Shown here piece after piece: positions 1-5,572 of a DNA stretch of 9,686 bases. The stretch lies in assembly GCA_035473255.1 (NCBI GenBank), contig DATIOK010000146.1, forward strand, positions 1-9,686. Reading direction: 5' to 3'. Numbering within the stretch: the stretch's first letter is position 1; every line of letters starts with the position of its first letter. Source of the DNA: JAICYJ01 sp035473255 (lineage in GTDB: Bacteria > Actinomycetota > Thermoleophilia > Gaiellales > JAICJC01). The translations under genes and the position numbers were made by a program. The notes beneath the pieces are model-generated. The model made no database searches. It had not been told where the DNA came from and worked only from the letters and a program-made list of their open reading frames with translations.

Positions 1-1284
1 CCGCAGCTGAACGCGCTGCCCACGGTCTGCGCCGAGCGGGCGTTCGGGGGGGCCGACCGCGCCGCCCGCGATACGACGCTGGCCGGGCTGCCGATCGCCG
101 TCAAGGATCTCAACGACGTGGCCGGTGTCCGCACGACCTACGGATCTCCGGTCTACGCCGACCATGTGCCCGACCGCTCCGACTTCATGGTCGAGCGGAT
201 GGAGCAGCGCGGCGCCGTGGTTCTGGCGAAGTCGAACACGCCCGAGTTCGGGGCCGGCGGCAACACGTTCAACGAGGTGTTCGGCGAGACCCGCAACCCG
301 TGGGACACCTCCCGCACCTGCGGTGGCTCATCGGGTGGCTCGGCAGCCGCTCTGGCCAGCGGCCAGGTATGGCTGGCGACCGGATCCGACCTCGGCGGCA
401 GCGTGCGCACCCCGGCCGGCTTCTGCGGCGTCGTGGGTGTCCGGCCGAGCCCCGGCCGGGTGGCCGCCGGTCCCTCGCCGCTGCCGTTCGAGACGATGTC
501 GGTGGAGGGGCCGATGGCACGCACCGTGGCCGATGCGGCGTTGATGCTGGACGCGATGGCCGGCCTCGACGCGCGCGACCCGCTGTCGCTGGAGGCGCCG
601 GCTCGTCCCTTCGCCGACGCGGCGGCCGCGCCCACGCTGCCGCTGCGGGTCGCCTACAGCCCCGACCTGGGCGTGACGCCGGTCGCCGCAGAGGTTCGCG
701 ATGCCTGCGGACGGGCCGTGGAGCGACTGGCGGCGGCCGGGGTCGAGGTGGAGCAGGTGTCACCCGACCTGACCGGCGCGCCCGGGGTGTTCCAGGTGCT
801 GCGCGGCGCCGGGTTCGTCGCCGGCATGGAGTCGCTGTATGCGACCGACCGCGATCGTCTCAAGCCCGACATCATCTGGAACATCGAGTTCGGGCTGAGC
901 CTCTCGGTCGAGCGGATCGCGCAGGCCGAGCAGGCCCGCGGCGCCCTCTTCCAGCGCATGTCGGAGTTCATGGCCGGCTATGACCTGCTGCTCTGCCCGA
1001 CCGCCTGCGTCGCGCCGTTCGATGTGGCCACGCGCTGGATACGCGAGGTGTCCGGTGTCACGTTTGACAACTACGTCGAGTGGCTGCGGATCACGTCGGC
1101 GATCACGCTCACCTCGTGCCCGGTCGTAGCCCTGCCCTGCGAGCTCACCGAGCAAGGCCTGCCGGTGGGTATGCAGCTGGTCGGGCGGCCCCGTTGGGAG
1201 TGGCAGCTGCTGTCGGCGGCGGCCGCGGTCGAGCAGGTGTTCGACCTGGCCGGCCGCGTTCCCATGGATCCCAGGGGCGGCTGA
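1..1284 (+). CDS. Amidase-signature family hydrolase, 5' end cut off by the window
   Basis: An amidase-signature enzyme, expected to hydrolyse a carboxamide to acid and ammonia in the cytoplasm. The frame is open from base 1, so the true start lies upstream and perhaps 60-70 residues are missing. The family Ser-Ser-Lys triad is complete: Lys at 103-105 (IAVKDLNDVAG), the cis-Ser at 328-330 (first Ser of GGSSGGSAAA) and the nucleophile Ser at 400-402 (GSDLGGSVRTPA). The two serines are 24 residues apart, as in GatA and peptide amidase. The C-terminal block GLPVGMQLVGRP is also typical. It is not evidently GatA: no gatB or gatC is nearby and the sequence reads like a stand-alone amidase. The substrate cannot be told. 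The stop is 2 nt before gluQ, so the two genes are probably co-transcribed. Family call is sure; substrate is open. Confidence 0.93.
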   Translation, partial: PQLNALPTVCAERAFGGADRAARDTTLAGLPIAVKDLNDVAGVRTTYGSPVYADHVPDRSDFMVERMEQRGAVVLAKSNTPEFGAGGNTFNEVFGETRNPWDTSRTCGGSSGGSAAALASGQVWLATGSDLGGSVRTPAGFCGVVGVRPSPGRVAAGPSPLPFETMSVEGPMARTVADAALMLDAMAGLDARDPLSLEAPARPFADAAAAPTLPLRVAYSPDLGVTPVAAEVRDACGRAVERLAAAGVEVEQVSPDLTGAPGVFQVLRGAGFVAGMESLYATDRDRLKPDIIWNIEFGLSLSVERIAQAEQARGALFQRMSEFMAGYDLLLCPTACVAPFDVATRWIREVSGVTFDNYVEWLRITSAITLTSCPVVALPCELTEQGLPVGMQLVGRPRWEWQLLSAAAAVEQVFDLAGRVPMDPRGG

Positions 1285-1286
1285 GC

Positions 1287-2216
1287 GTGGTCGGGCGGTT
1301 CGCGCCCAGTCCCAGCGGCCTCATGCACTTGGGAAACGCCCGCACGGCCCTCCTGGCCTGGCTGGACTCCCGGGCGCGCGGAGGCAGGATGCTGCTTCGG
1401 ATCGAGGATCTCGACCGCGATCGCTGCCGGCCGGAGTACGCCCGGGCGATCCGCGACGACCTGGCCTGGCTGGGTCTCGACTGGGATGCGGAGACCAGGC
1501 CGCAGTCGCAGCGCGACCCGGACTACGCCGCCGCCCTGGAGCGGCTGACGCAGCAGGGGCTGGTGTACGAGTGCTTCTGCACACGCCGCGAGCTGGCGGC
1601 GGTGGCCTCCGCACCGCACGGCCGCGATGACCCGCCTGCCTATCCCGGCACCTGTCGTGAGCTGACGGCCGCCCAGCGGGAGAGGCTGCGGGCCGAGGGG
1701 AAACGCCCGGCCCTGCGCGTGCGCATGCCGGAGCGGGCCCTCGAGGTGCGCGACCGGCTGCACGGCGGCGGCGCTCGTCCGGTCGGCGGCGACGTGATCG
1801 TGCGCCGTTCCGACGGCCTCTTCGCCTACCAGCTGGCGGTGGTTGTCGACGACGCCGCCGATTGCGTGACCGACGTGGTGCGCGGCGATGATCTGCTGGG
1901 GTCGACCGCGCGGCAGGTGGCGCTGCAACAGCTTTTGGGGCTGCCGCCGCCCGTCTACGCGCACGTGCCGCTGATGCTCGGGGAGGACGGCGAGCGGCTG
2001 GCCAAACGGCACGGCGCCGTGGCCGTCGCCGACCTGCGCGCCACCGGGGCCATCGCCCGCGAGGTGGTGGGCGCGCTGGCGGGATCGGCCGGCATCGGCG
2101 ACGGCGGGGCCGTCGCGGCGGCCGAGCTGATCGAGGGCTTCGAGCTGACGCGGGTGGGACGGATCCCGTGGCGGCTAGCGCCGGGCACGCCGATCCTGTC
2201 TGCTACTCACGGTTGA
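1287..2216 (+). CDS. gluQ: Glutamyl-Q tRNA(Asp) synthetase
   Basis: A truncated paralogue of glutamyl-tRNA synthetase lacking the anticodon-binding domain (309 residues; the family is about 290-310). Family members activate glutamate and attach it to queuosine in tRNA(Asp). The GTG start at 1287 gives VVGRFAPSPSGLMHLGNAR, the usual N-terminus with the HIGH-type motif HLGN at residues 14-17. The KMSKS-type loop is LAKRHGA, residues 238-244. A zinc site like that described for the E. coli enzyme is visible: C96-x-C98, then Y119 and C123, with the same 4-residue Tyr-Cys spacing. A weak ribosome site (AGGGG, 1273-1277) lies inside the end of the amidase gene, and the 2-nt gap suggests translational coupling. 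No tRNA-binding C-terminal domain follows before the stop. Its presence implies the cell has queuosine in tRNA, made or salvaged by genes outside this window. Confidence 0.95.
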   Translation: MVGRFAPSPSGLMHLGNARTALLAWLDSRARGGRMLLRIEDLDRDRCRPEYARAIRDDLAWLGLDWDAETRPQSQRDPDYAAALERLTQQGLVYECFCTRRELAAVASAPHGRDDPPAYPGTCRELTAAQRERLRAEGKRPALRVRMPERALEVRDRLHGGGARPVGGDVIVRRSDGLFAYQLAVVVDDAADCVTDVVRGDDLLGSTARQVALQQLLGLPPPVYAHVPLMLGEDGERLAKRHGAVAVADLRATGAIAREVVGALAGSAGIGDGGAVAAAELIEGFELTRVGRIPWRLAPGTPILSATHG

Positions 2217-2229
2217 CAGGTGCACCCAG

Positions 2230-2274
2230 CGGTGGAAGCCTCCCACCGATGCGACCCGAGGACTGGTGGGAGGC
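2230..2274 (+). promoter_or_regulatory. Overlapping inverted repeats around the CECG gene start codon
   Basis: Two mutually exclusive hairpins can form in the mRNA. Hairpin A pairs CGGTGG (2230-2235) with CCACCG (2243-2248) and abuts the ATG at 2249. Hairpin B pairs GCCTCCCACC (2238-2247) perfectly with GGTGGGAGGC (2265-2274), leaving a 17-nt loop that holds the start codon. The shared CCCACC arm means only one can form at a time. This could control translation initiation downstream of gluQ. A 10-bp repeat in GC-rich DNA can also arise by chance, so function is inference only. Confidence 0.35.
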
Positions 2275-2623
2275 GCGGCACGCGCGGCTGGTGAAGAACG
2301 AGGAGTCGTTCCGCCAGTACAACAATCGCCGGATGGAGCAAGAGCCGGTCGACAGCGACGACGACGAGGAGCCGATCCCGTTCCTCTGCGAGTGCGGCGA
2401 CTTCACCTGCGTGCAGGCGCTGGTGATGACCGCCGCCGAGTTCGCGGACGCGCACGCGGCTGCCGACCGCTTCGTGGTGCTACCGGGTCACGTGTTCGAC
2501 GACGTCGAGCGCGTGGTCGAGCACCACGGCGGGTTCGAGGTGGTCGAGAAGCTGGACATGAACGTGGACGAGATGTGGCGCGAGGCGGGCGGGGGCGAGC
2601 CTAACCCTTCTTCGGCCAGCTGA
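2249..2623 (+). CDS. Small acidic cysteine-cluster protein (CECG type), function unknown
   Basis: A 124-residue cytoplasmic protein without signal peptide or membrane segment. I recognise it as one of a family of small unknown proteins common in Thermoleophilia. These share an N-terminal NE..FR..N.R element, a PF(L/V)CECG..(D/T)C cysteine cluster, a PGH motif and a V(V/E).(H/R)...(F/Y).VVEK end. Here they read KNEESFRQYNNR, then an Asp/Glu-rich spacer, PFLCECGDFTC (three Cys, possibly metal-binding), VVLPGHVFDDVE and GFEVVEKLDM. The ATG at 2249 is chosen because it lies just before the conserved element. An in-frame start at 2168 would run inside gluQ and add unrelated residues. No clear Shine-Dalgarno is seen; the start is flanked by inverted repeats (see separate entry). 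The last 23 bases overlap the 3' end of the opposite lipoprotein gene. No function is assigned to the family as far as I know. Confidence 0.85.
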   Translation: MRPEDWWEARHARLVKNEESFRQYNNRRMEQEPVDSDDDEEPIPFLCECGDFTCVQALVMTAAEFADAHAAADRFVVLPGHVFDDVERVVEHHGGFEVVEKLDMNVDEMWREAGGGEPNPSSAS

Positions 2624-3248
2624 GGCTGTTCGCGATCAGGTCGTAGGCCTGTGTGTTGTCGCGGCTGGTGGGCGACTGCAGCGACAGGATCACGATCTGC
2701 CCGTTGTGGAACACCAGGTAGCGGTACACGCGCAGCGTGTCCTCGGGCGTGTTGGCGGTGGCCGGCTTGTCCTTGGTGAACACCATCTTGATCGCCGGGT
2801 TGCCGTTCAGCTTCATGGACTTCGGCCGCGACTCGATCGCGAGCACCGCCTTCGTCTTCTGCTGGCCGATCAGCGCCGTCCGCACCGGCTTCACCTTGGG
2901 AGCGTTCTTGGACTTCCGGGTCGCAATCACGATCGAGTTCCCGAGCTTGGCGATGCGTACGATCCCGCCCTTCTCGGTGACGTTCCAGCCACCGGGGTAG
3001 AGCATCTGATAGCCCAGCTTGTGGTTCGTGTAGGTCTGGAATATGGCACCCGACGGGTCGGTGCCGGCGGCCGGGACGTAGGTGCCCGTGGTGGCACCCG
3101 AGGAGGAGGACGGCGGCTGGCTGGCGGTGGGCCCGCTGCCGCCGCTCGAGGAGGATGACGACCCGGCACATCCGGTCGCCGCGAGCACCGCGACGGCTAC
3201 GAACAGCAGCGCGGGTCGTCGAGCGTCGAGGGTGCTCAGGCGCTGCAC
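2601..3248 (-). CDS. Exported lipoprotein with PsbP-like domain
   Basis: A 215-residue lipoprotein. From the GTG at 3248 the N-terminus has a short basic stretch, a hydrophobic core (ALLFVAVAVLAA) and the lipobox ATGC, with Cys27 as the lipidated residue. A Ser/Gly/Pro/Thr-rich linker follows (about residues 28-55). The globular part begins at YTNHKLGYQMLYPGGW and ends in a pattern typical of PsbP/DUF1795-like bacterial lipoproteins: VYRYLVFHNGQIVILSLQSP, then a DN.QAYD.I..SL.W tail. It should be anchored on the outer face of the membrane; its ligand is unknown. The GTG at 3248 is preferred because a -10-like TACCGT ends 7 nt before it, fitting a leaderless transcript. GTG at 3257 is an alternative, and an in-frame ATG at 3383 would add about 45 residues that do not look like a signal sequence. 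It converges with, and overlaps by 23 bp, the CECG gene. Confidence 0.88.
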   Translation of the reverse strand: MQRLSTLDARRPALLFVAVAVLAATGCAGSSSSSSGGSGPTASQPPSSSSGATTGTYVPAAGTDPSGAIFQTYTNHKLGYQMLYPGGWNVTEKGGIVRIAKLGNSIVIATRKSKNAPKVKPVRTALIGQQKTKAVLAIESRPKSMKLNGNPAIKMVFTKDKPATANTPEDTLRVYRYLVFHNGQIVILSLQSPTSRDNTQAYDLIANSLSWPKKG

Positions 3249-3255
3249 ATATCCC

Positions 3256-3284
3256 ACGGTACATTGGTTACCACCGGTTGTCTG
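3256..3284 (-). promoter_or_regulatory. Putative leaderless promoter of the PsbP-like lipoprotein gene
   Basis: On the minus strand a -35-like CAGACA (3284-3279; matches GACA of TTGACA) is followed after 17 nt by a -10-like TACCGT (3261-3256; TANNNT). Only 7 nt separate the -10 box from the GTG at 3248, so transcription would begin at or next to the start codon. No Shine-Dalgarno is present, which agrees with a leaderless mRNA. Confidence 0.45.
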
Positions 3285-3338
3285 GATTCCAATCGTTAAG
3301 TCTCCGTGAGCTTGATCGGGCGCGCTGTGGCGGTGCGG

Positions 3339-3344
3339 TAGGGT
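3339..3344 (+). promoter_or_regulatory. Putative -10 box (TAGGGT) for the AOC-like gene
   Basis: TAGGGT fits the actinobacterial TANNNT -10 pattern and would start a transcript about 27 nt before the ATG at 3378, leaving room for the strong ribosome site there. The best -35-like hexamer, TTGATC at 3312-3317, is 21 nt away, longer than the usual 17-18, so support is weak. Confidence 0.3.
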
Positions 3345-3377
3345 CGCCGTTCGGCCCACAACGACAAAGGGGGAGTC

Positions 3378-3842
3378 ATGCACAAGCGATGGATCGCCGT
3401 GGCCATGGCCGTGGGAGTGGCGTTCGGCTGCACCGGACTGGCGATGGCCGCGACCGGGTCCAGCTCGTCACAGCAGATGCGGACGACGCTGCACCTGGTC
3501 GAGCACCCGGTCAACGAGCACGTCGTCGACCTGCCGCCCAAGGGCGACTCGCAGGGCGACCAGTTCCCGTTCTCGAACCTGCTGTTCAACGCGAGCAACA
3601 CCAGCCAGGTGGGTCGTGACCAGGGCAACTGCATCCGCACCAACCCGGCCCGCGGTGAGTGGCAGTGCAGCTGGACGAACAAGCTCGACGATGGCCAGAT
3701 CACGGTCGAGGGGCCCTTCTACGACACCCGCGACAGCCGGCTGGCCATCATCGGCGGCACCGGCATCTACCGCGACGCGCACGGCACGATGCTGCTGCAT
3801 GCGCGGCCGGGCGGATACGACTTCGTGTTCTCGATCGACTAG
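3378..3842 (+). CDS. Secreted allene-oxide-cyclase-like (dirigent-like) barrel protein
   Basis: A 154-residue exported protein. The ATG at 3378 follows a strong ribosome site (AAAGGGGGAG, 3366-3375). Residues 1-24 are a signal peptide (MHKRWIAVAM... ending GLAMA, cleavage before A25). An upstream Cys18 is not in a good lipobox, so release by signal peptidase I is more likely. The mature part carries blocks I recognise from bacterial allene oxide cyclase-like/dirigent-like beta-barrel proteins: GDQFPFSNLLFNASN, DQGNCIRTNP, EWQCSWTNKLDDGQITVEG, and GGTGIYRDAHGTMLLHARP. C85 and C97 bracket a strand pair and may form a disulfide. Plant homologues of this fold guide oxylipin cyclisation or phenoxy-radical coupling. 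Bacterial members mostly have no proven reaction, so activity is not assigned here. The gene converges with the unknown gene ending at 3873. Confidence 0.85.
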   Translation: MHKRWIAVAMAVGVAFGCTGLAMAATGSSSSQQMRTTLHLVEHPVNEHVVDLPPKGDSQGDQFPFSNLLFNASNTSQVGRDQGNCIRTNPARGEWQCSWTNKLDDGQITVEGPFYDTRDSRLAIIGGTGIYRDAHGTMLLHARPGGYDFVFSID

Positions 3843-3844
3843 GA

Positions 3845-3868
3845 CGCCGGTACGCGCGCCCCGGCGCG
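3845..3868. terminator. GC-rich hairpin between convergent genes, possible bidirectional terminator
   Basis: In the 30 bases between the convergent stops, CGCCGG (3845-3850) can pair with CCGGCG (3861-3866). Alternatively CGCGC (3855-3859) can pair with GCGCG (3864-3868). There is no T tract on either side, so it is not a classical intrinsic terminator. Position is the main argument. Confidence 0.3.
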
Positions 3869-3872
3869 GTCG

Positions 3873-4181
3873 CTACTGCGGATGCACGCGTAGGACCGCG
3901 CCCGGGGCGAGCGACGCCCAGCGGTCGTCGGCAGGCGGATGCTCCCAGCCTTCGCTGAGCGCCGCGTCCACCTCGTCCGGGGTCGGCGTCGAGTCGTAGG
4001 CCAGCACCACCGTGGCGCCGGACTCGTCCTGCTGGACGCTTTCCACCACAACCGGCCCGACGGCAGGTGTCGTAGGCACATCGGATCCCGGCAGAGGTGC
4101 GTCGACCTCTGTCTGGTAGCGAAGCACGGCGGCGTCTTCCTGGTTACCAACCAGTGCGTAGATGTAGGTGGCTTGGGCCAT
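3873..4181 (-). CDS. Hypothetical protein, 102 residues
   Basis: I do not recognise this protein. The ATG at 4181 has a good ribosome site (GGAGG about 7 nt upstream, within 4182-4195), so it is very probably a real gene. It has no signal peptide, membrane segment or cysteine and is probably cytoplasmic and acidic. It begins MAQATYIYALVGNQEDAAVLRYQ-like, which suggests a beta strand followed by a helix. A Pro/Val-rich middle (VPTTPAVGPVVVESV) and a strand (GATVVLAYDS) follow. The C-terminal half starts PTPDEVDAALSEGW and ends PGAVLRVHP. The pattern could be a small sensor- or stress-type alpha/beta domain, but that is a guess. It is encoded 85 bases downstream of the small lipoprotein gene on the same strand and may share its transcript or use its own promoter near 4223-4254. 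Confidence 0.72.
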   Translation of the reverse strand: MAQATYIYALVGNQEDAAVLRYQTEVDAPLPGSDVPTTPAVGPVVVESVQQDESGATVVLAYDSTPTPDEVDAALSEGWEHPPADDRWASLAPGAVLRVHPQ

Positions 4182-4222
4182 CGTCGTGCCTCCAGTGCAT
4201 TAGGTGCGCGTGCGAACGTCTC

Positions 4223-4254
4223 AGGATAGATGTGCCCGGTACGGCGCCTGCCAA
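4223..4254 (-). promoter_or_regulatory. Weak putative promoter before the 102-residue gene
   Basis: On the minus strand TTGGCA (4254-4249) resembles a -35 box and TATCCT (4228-4223) a -10 box (TANNNT), but the 20-nt spacer is longer than ideal. A transcript from here would have a leader of about 35 nt carrying the GGAGG ribosome site of the gene starting at 4181. Confidence 0.25.
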
Positions 4255-4266
4255 ACACGGCCCCGG

Positions 4267-4611
4267 TCACGGCCGGTGGATGACCGTCGACCAGTCGTTC
4301 AGCGCGGAGGTACTGGACCCCCTGCACGTGCTCTGGATGGCCAGGGCGTCGCCGTCGGAGACGTGCAGAGCGAAATCGAAGCGACCGGCGGTGACCGGGA
4401 CATTGCTGAGCGCCGCGTTGCCGTTGAGCGACACGCGCAGCGTTTTCGCGCACGACGGCCAGGTCGTGCTGGAGAGGTGTGCGACCAGGTCGCCGCTGCC
4501 GGCCCTGCTGACAGACACCGTCACATCGGGTCCGGAACCGTGCCGCAGCTCGGTGCTGCAGCCGACTGCCAGCACCGGGATCGCCGCGCACAGGAGCACA
4601 CGTCGCCACAT
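4267..4611 (-). CDS. Small putative lipoprotein, 114 residues
   Basis: A short exported protein. From the ATG at 4611 the N-terminus MWRRVLLCAAIPVLAVGC is a compact lipoprotein signal: two arginines, a hydrophobic core and a lipobox AVGC with Cys18 as lipid anchor. The remaining 96 residues are Ser/Thr-rich with two further cysteines (WPSCAKTLRVSLNG and AIQSTCRGSS), which may form a disulfide outside the cell. Alternating hydrophobic residues (VTVSVSRAG, RFDFALHVSDGDALAI) suggest a beta sandwich. No family is recognised. An in-frame ATG 14 codons upstream would add a strongly basic extension (RRPRRYRRR) and overlap the preceding gene, so the shorter form is preferred. It lies 31 nt after the VOC gene on the same strand and has a -10-like TATCGT 6 nt before its start. 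Confidence 0.7.
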   Translation of the reverse strand: MWRRVLLCAAIPVLAVGCSTELRHGSGPDVTVSVSRAGSGDLVAHLSSTTWPSCAKTLRVSLNGNAALSNVPVTAGRFDFALHVSDGDALAIQSTCRGSSTSALNDWSTVIHRP

Positions 4612-4617
4612 GCGGCG

Positions 4618-4623
4618 ACGATA
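4618..4623 (-). promoter_or_regulatory. Putative -10 box (TATCGT) for a leaderless lipoprotein transcript
   Basis: TATCGT on the minus strand fits TANNNT and ends 6 nt before the ATG at 4611. There is no Shine-Dalgarno in between, as expected for a leaderless mRNA. The -35 region (TGTAGC, 4647-4642) is poor, so support rests on the spacing shared with other genes in the window. Confidence 0.35.
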
Positions 4624-4642
4624 GCGGCGCGGGCGGCGGCCG

Positions 4643-5011
4643 CTACAGCTCAAGCATGTTCCCGTCGGGATCGGTCACGTAGGCGAACGGCAGGCCGGGC
4701 GCGTGCTCGCCACGCTGCACCACACGGCCGCCGGCGCGGACGACGTCCGCGACCGCTGCGTCCAGGTTCTGGCCGGGGGCCAGCGACAGCCCGACGTGGT
4801 CGATGCCGCCCCGGGCGGCGGCGGTCTGCTCGGCGTCCAGCACGATCAGCGTGGCGGCCTCGTTGCCCATGAACACCAGCCGGTCGCGGACGCGGAAATG
4901 CTCCTTGAGCCCGAAGGCCTGGCTGTAGAAGCGCGCGGCCCGCTCGTGATCGGCCACGATCAGGTGCACGTGTCCGATGCCGGCCAGGTCCGCCACGGGC
5001 GAAGTATCCAC
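4643..5011 (-). CDS. VOC superfamily (glyoxalase/dioxygenase-like) protein
   Basis: A single-domain vicinal-oxygen-chelate protein of 122 residues, made of two beta-alpha-beta-beta-beta modules. The first module starts IGHVHLIVADHERAARFY. The second starts GIDHVGLSLAPGQNLDAAV and closes with FAYVTDPDGNMLEL. The His of GHVHL, the His of IDHVG and the Glu of MLEL sit where the family's metal ligands usually are, so a divalent-metal enzyme is likely. Candidates are glyoxalase I-like, ring-cleaving or antibiotic-resistance types, but the substrate cannot be assigned. The GTG at 5011 gives VDTSPVADLAGIGHVH. An in-frame GTG at 4996, with a -10-like GATACT (5008-5003) 6 nt before it, is a real alternative. 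Longer versions reading from an ATG at 5089 would cross the divergent gene's start and add Cys/Arg-rich residues unlike the family. It is divergent from the secreted-protein gene at 5053. Confidence 0.88.
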   Translation of the reverse strand: MDTSPVADLAGIGHVHLIVADHERAARFYSQAFGLKEHFRVRDRLVFMGNEAATLIVLDAEQTAAARGGIDHVGLSLAPGQNLDAAVADVVRAGGRVVQRGEHAPGLPFAYVTDPDGNMLEL

Positions 5012-5040
5012 CAGACGTAGATTCGGGGGCTGCCAGCACC

Positions 5041-5046
5041 TAGACT
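5041..5046 (+). promoter_or_regulatory. Putative -10 box (TAGACT) for a leaderless transcript
   Basis: TAGACT fits TANNNT and ends 6 nt before the ATG at 5053, with no Shine-Dalgarno between them. TAGATT at 5018-5023 could serve as a weak -35 with a 17-nt spacer. The VOC gene on the other strand starts only 41 bases away, so promoter elements of the divergent pair overlap. Confidence 0.42.
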
Positions 5047-5052
5047 GAGTGC

Positions 5053-5490
5053 ATGATCCGCATCGCCCGCATCGGAGTGCTCGCAGCACTGCTCGGCGTC
5101 GTCCTGGCCGTGCCGGCCGTGGCCGCCAGAGGCACGCTGGCCGTCAAGGTGCAGGTGGACAGCCCCGCCGCCTTCACGCATCCGGCGGTGCTGTACCGGG
5201 TGAACCACACCGGTCACCGGGCCGGGTACTACGTCACCACCACCGGCTGGACCGGCGGTCGGACGCTCAACCCCAGGCACGTGACCGTGACGATCAAGCT
5301 GGCCAAGGGCGAGGGCGCCCTCTACGTGGGCTCGCTGGCCCACCTGCCGCACGCCGGGCCGCTGTTCGCCGGCAGCCGCCCTCCGGGCGGATCAATCACC
5401 GTGCATGTGTTCGCGACCGTGCCGAGCGCGGCCGACCTGCACGGGCACGCGCGCACGATCACGCTCGCGATCTCGCTGAGCCCTCGCTAG
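5053..5490 (+). CDS. Secreted protein of unknown function, 145 residues
   Basis: An exported protein with a clear signal peptide: MIRIARIGVLAALLGVVLAV followed by PAVAA, with cleavage expected after residue 24 or 25. The mature part of about 120 residues is small, basic and predicted mostly beta strand. It alternates hydrophobic and polar residues (GTLAVKVQVDSP, AGYYVTTTGWTGG, RHVTVTIKLAKG, SITVHVFATVP, TITLAISLS). No cysteine is present in the mature chain and no catalytic motif was noticed. The fold could be an Ig-like or other beta sandwich, but I recognise no family. The start at 5053 is supported by the signal peptide and by a TAGACT -10 box 6 nt upstream. The stop at 5490 is followed 4 nt later by an inverted repeat. 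Confidence 0.75.
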   Translation: MIRIARIGVLAALLGVVLAVPAVAARGTLAVKVQVDSPAAFTHPAVLYRVNHTGHRAGYYVTTTGWTGGRTLNPRHVTVTIKLAKGEGALYVGSLAHLPHAGPLFAGSRPPGGSITVHVFATVPSAADLHGHARTITLAISLSPR

Positions 5491-5493
5491 CGC

Positions 5494-5526
5494 GGAACGC
5501 ACCGACCGTCCTCGAACATGCGTTCC
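5494..5526 (+). terminator. Inverted repeat after the secreted-protein gene, possible terminator
   Basis: GGAACGCA (5494-5501) is a perfect inverted copy of TGCGTTCC (5519-5526), giving an 8-bp stem with a 17-nt loop. It starts 3 nt after the stop of the secreted-protein gene. No T tract follows. AACGCACCG at 5496-5504 occurs again at 5550-5558, so the element could instead be a protein-binding site in front of the microprotein gene. Confidence 0.25.
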
Positions 5527-5560
5527 CGTGTACACTCGGTACATCAAGAAACGCACCGGG

Positions 5561-5566
5561 CATAGT
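5561..5566 (+). promoter_or_regulatory. Possible -10 box (CATAGT) for the zinc-ribbon microprotein
   Basis: CATAGT shares A, T, A and the final T with TATAAT and ends 6 nt before the ATG at 5573. That is the same distance seen for two other genes here. A second -10-like site, TACACT (5531-5536), lies further upstream. Neither has a convincing -35 box. Confidence 0.28.
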
Positions 5567-5572
5567 TCCAGC

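Noticed and set aside
3249..3383. Longer start (ATG at 3383) for the PsbP-like lipoprotein
   Set aside because: It would place about 45 non-hydrophobic residues before the lipoprotein signal and overlap the start region of the divergent AOC-like gene. GTG at 3248 gives a normal signal of 26 residues.
3338..3617. Minus-strand frame opposite the AOC-like gene
   Set aside because: No recognisable motif, and the plus-strand gene has a signal peptide, family blocks and a strong ribosome site.
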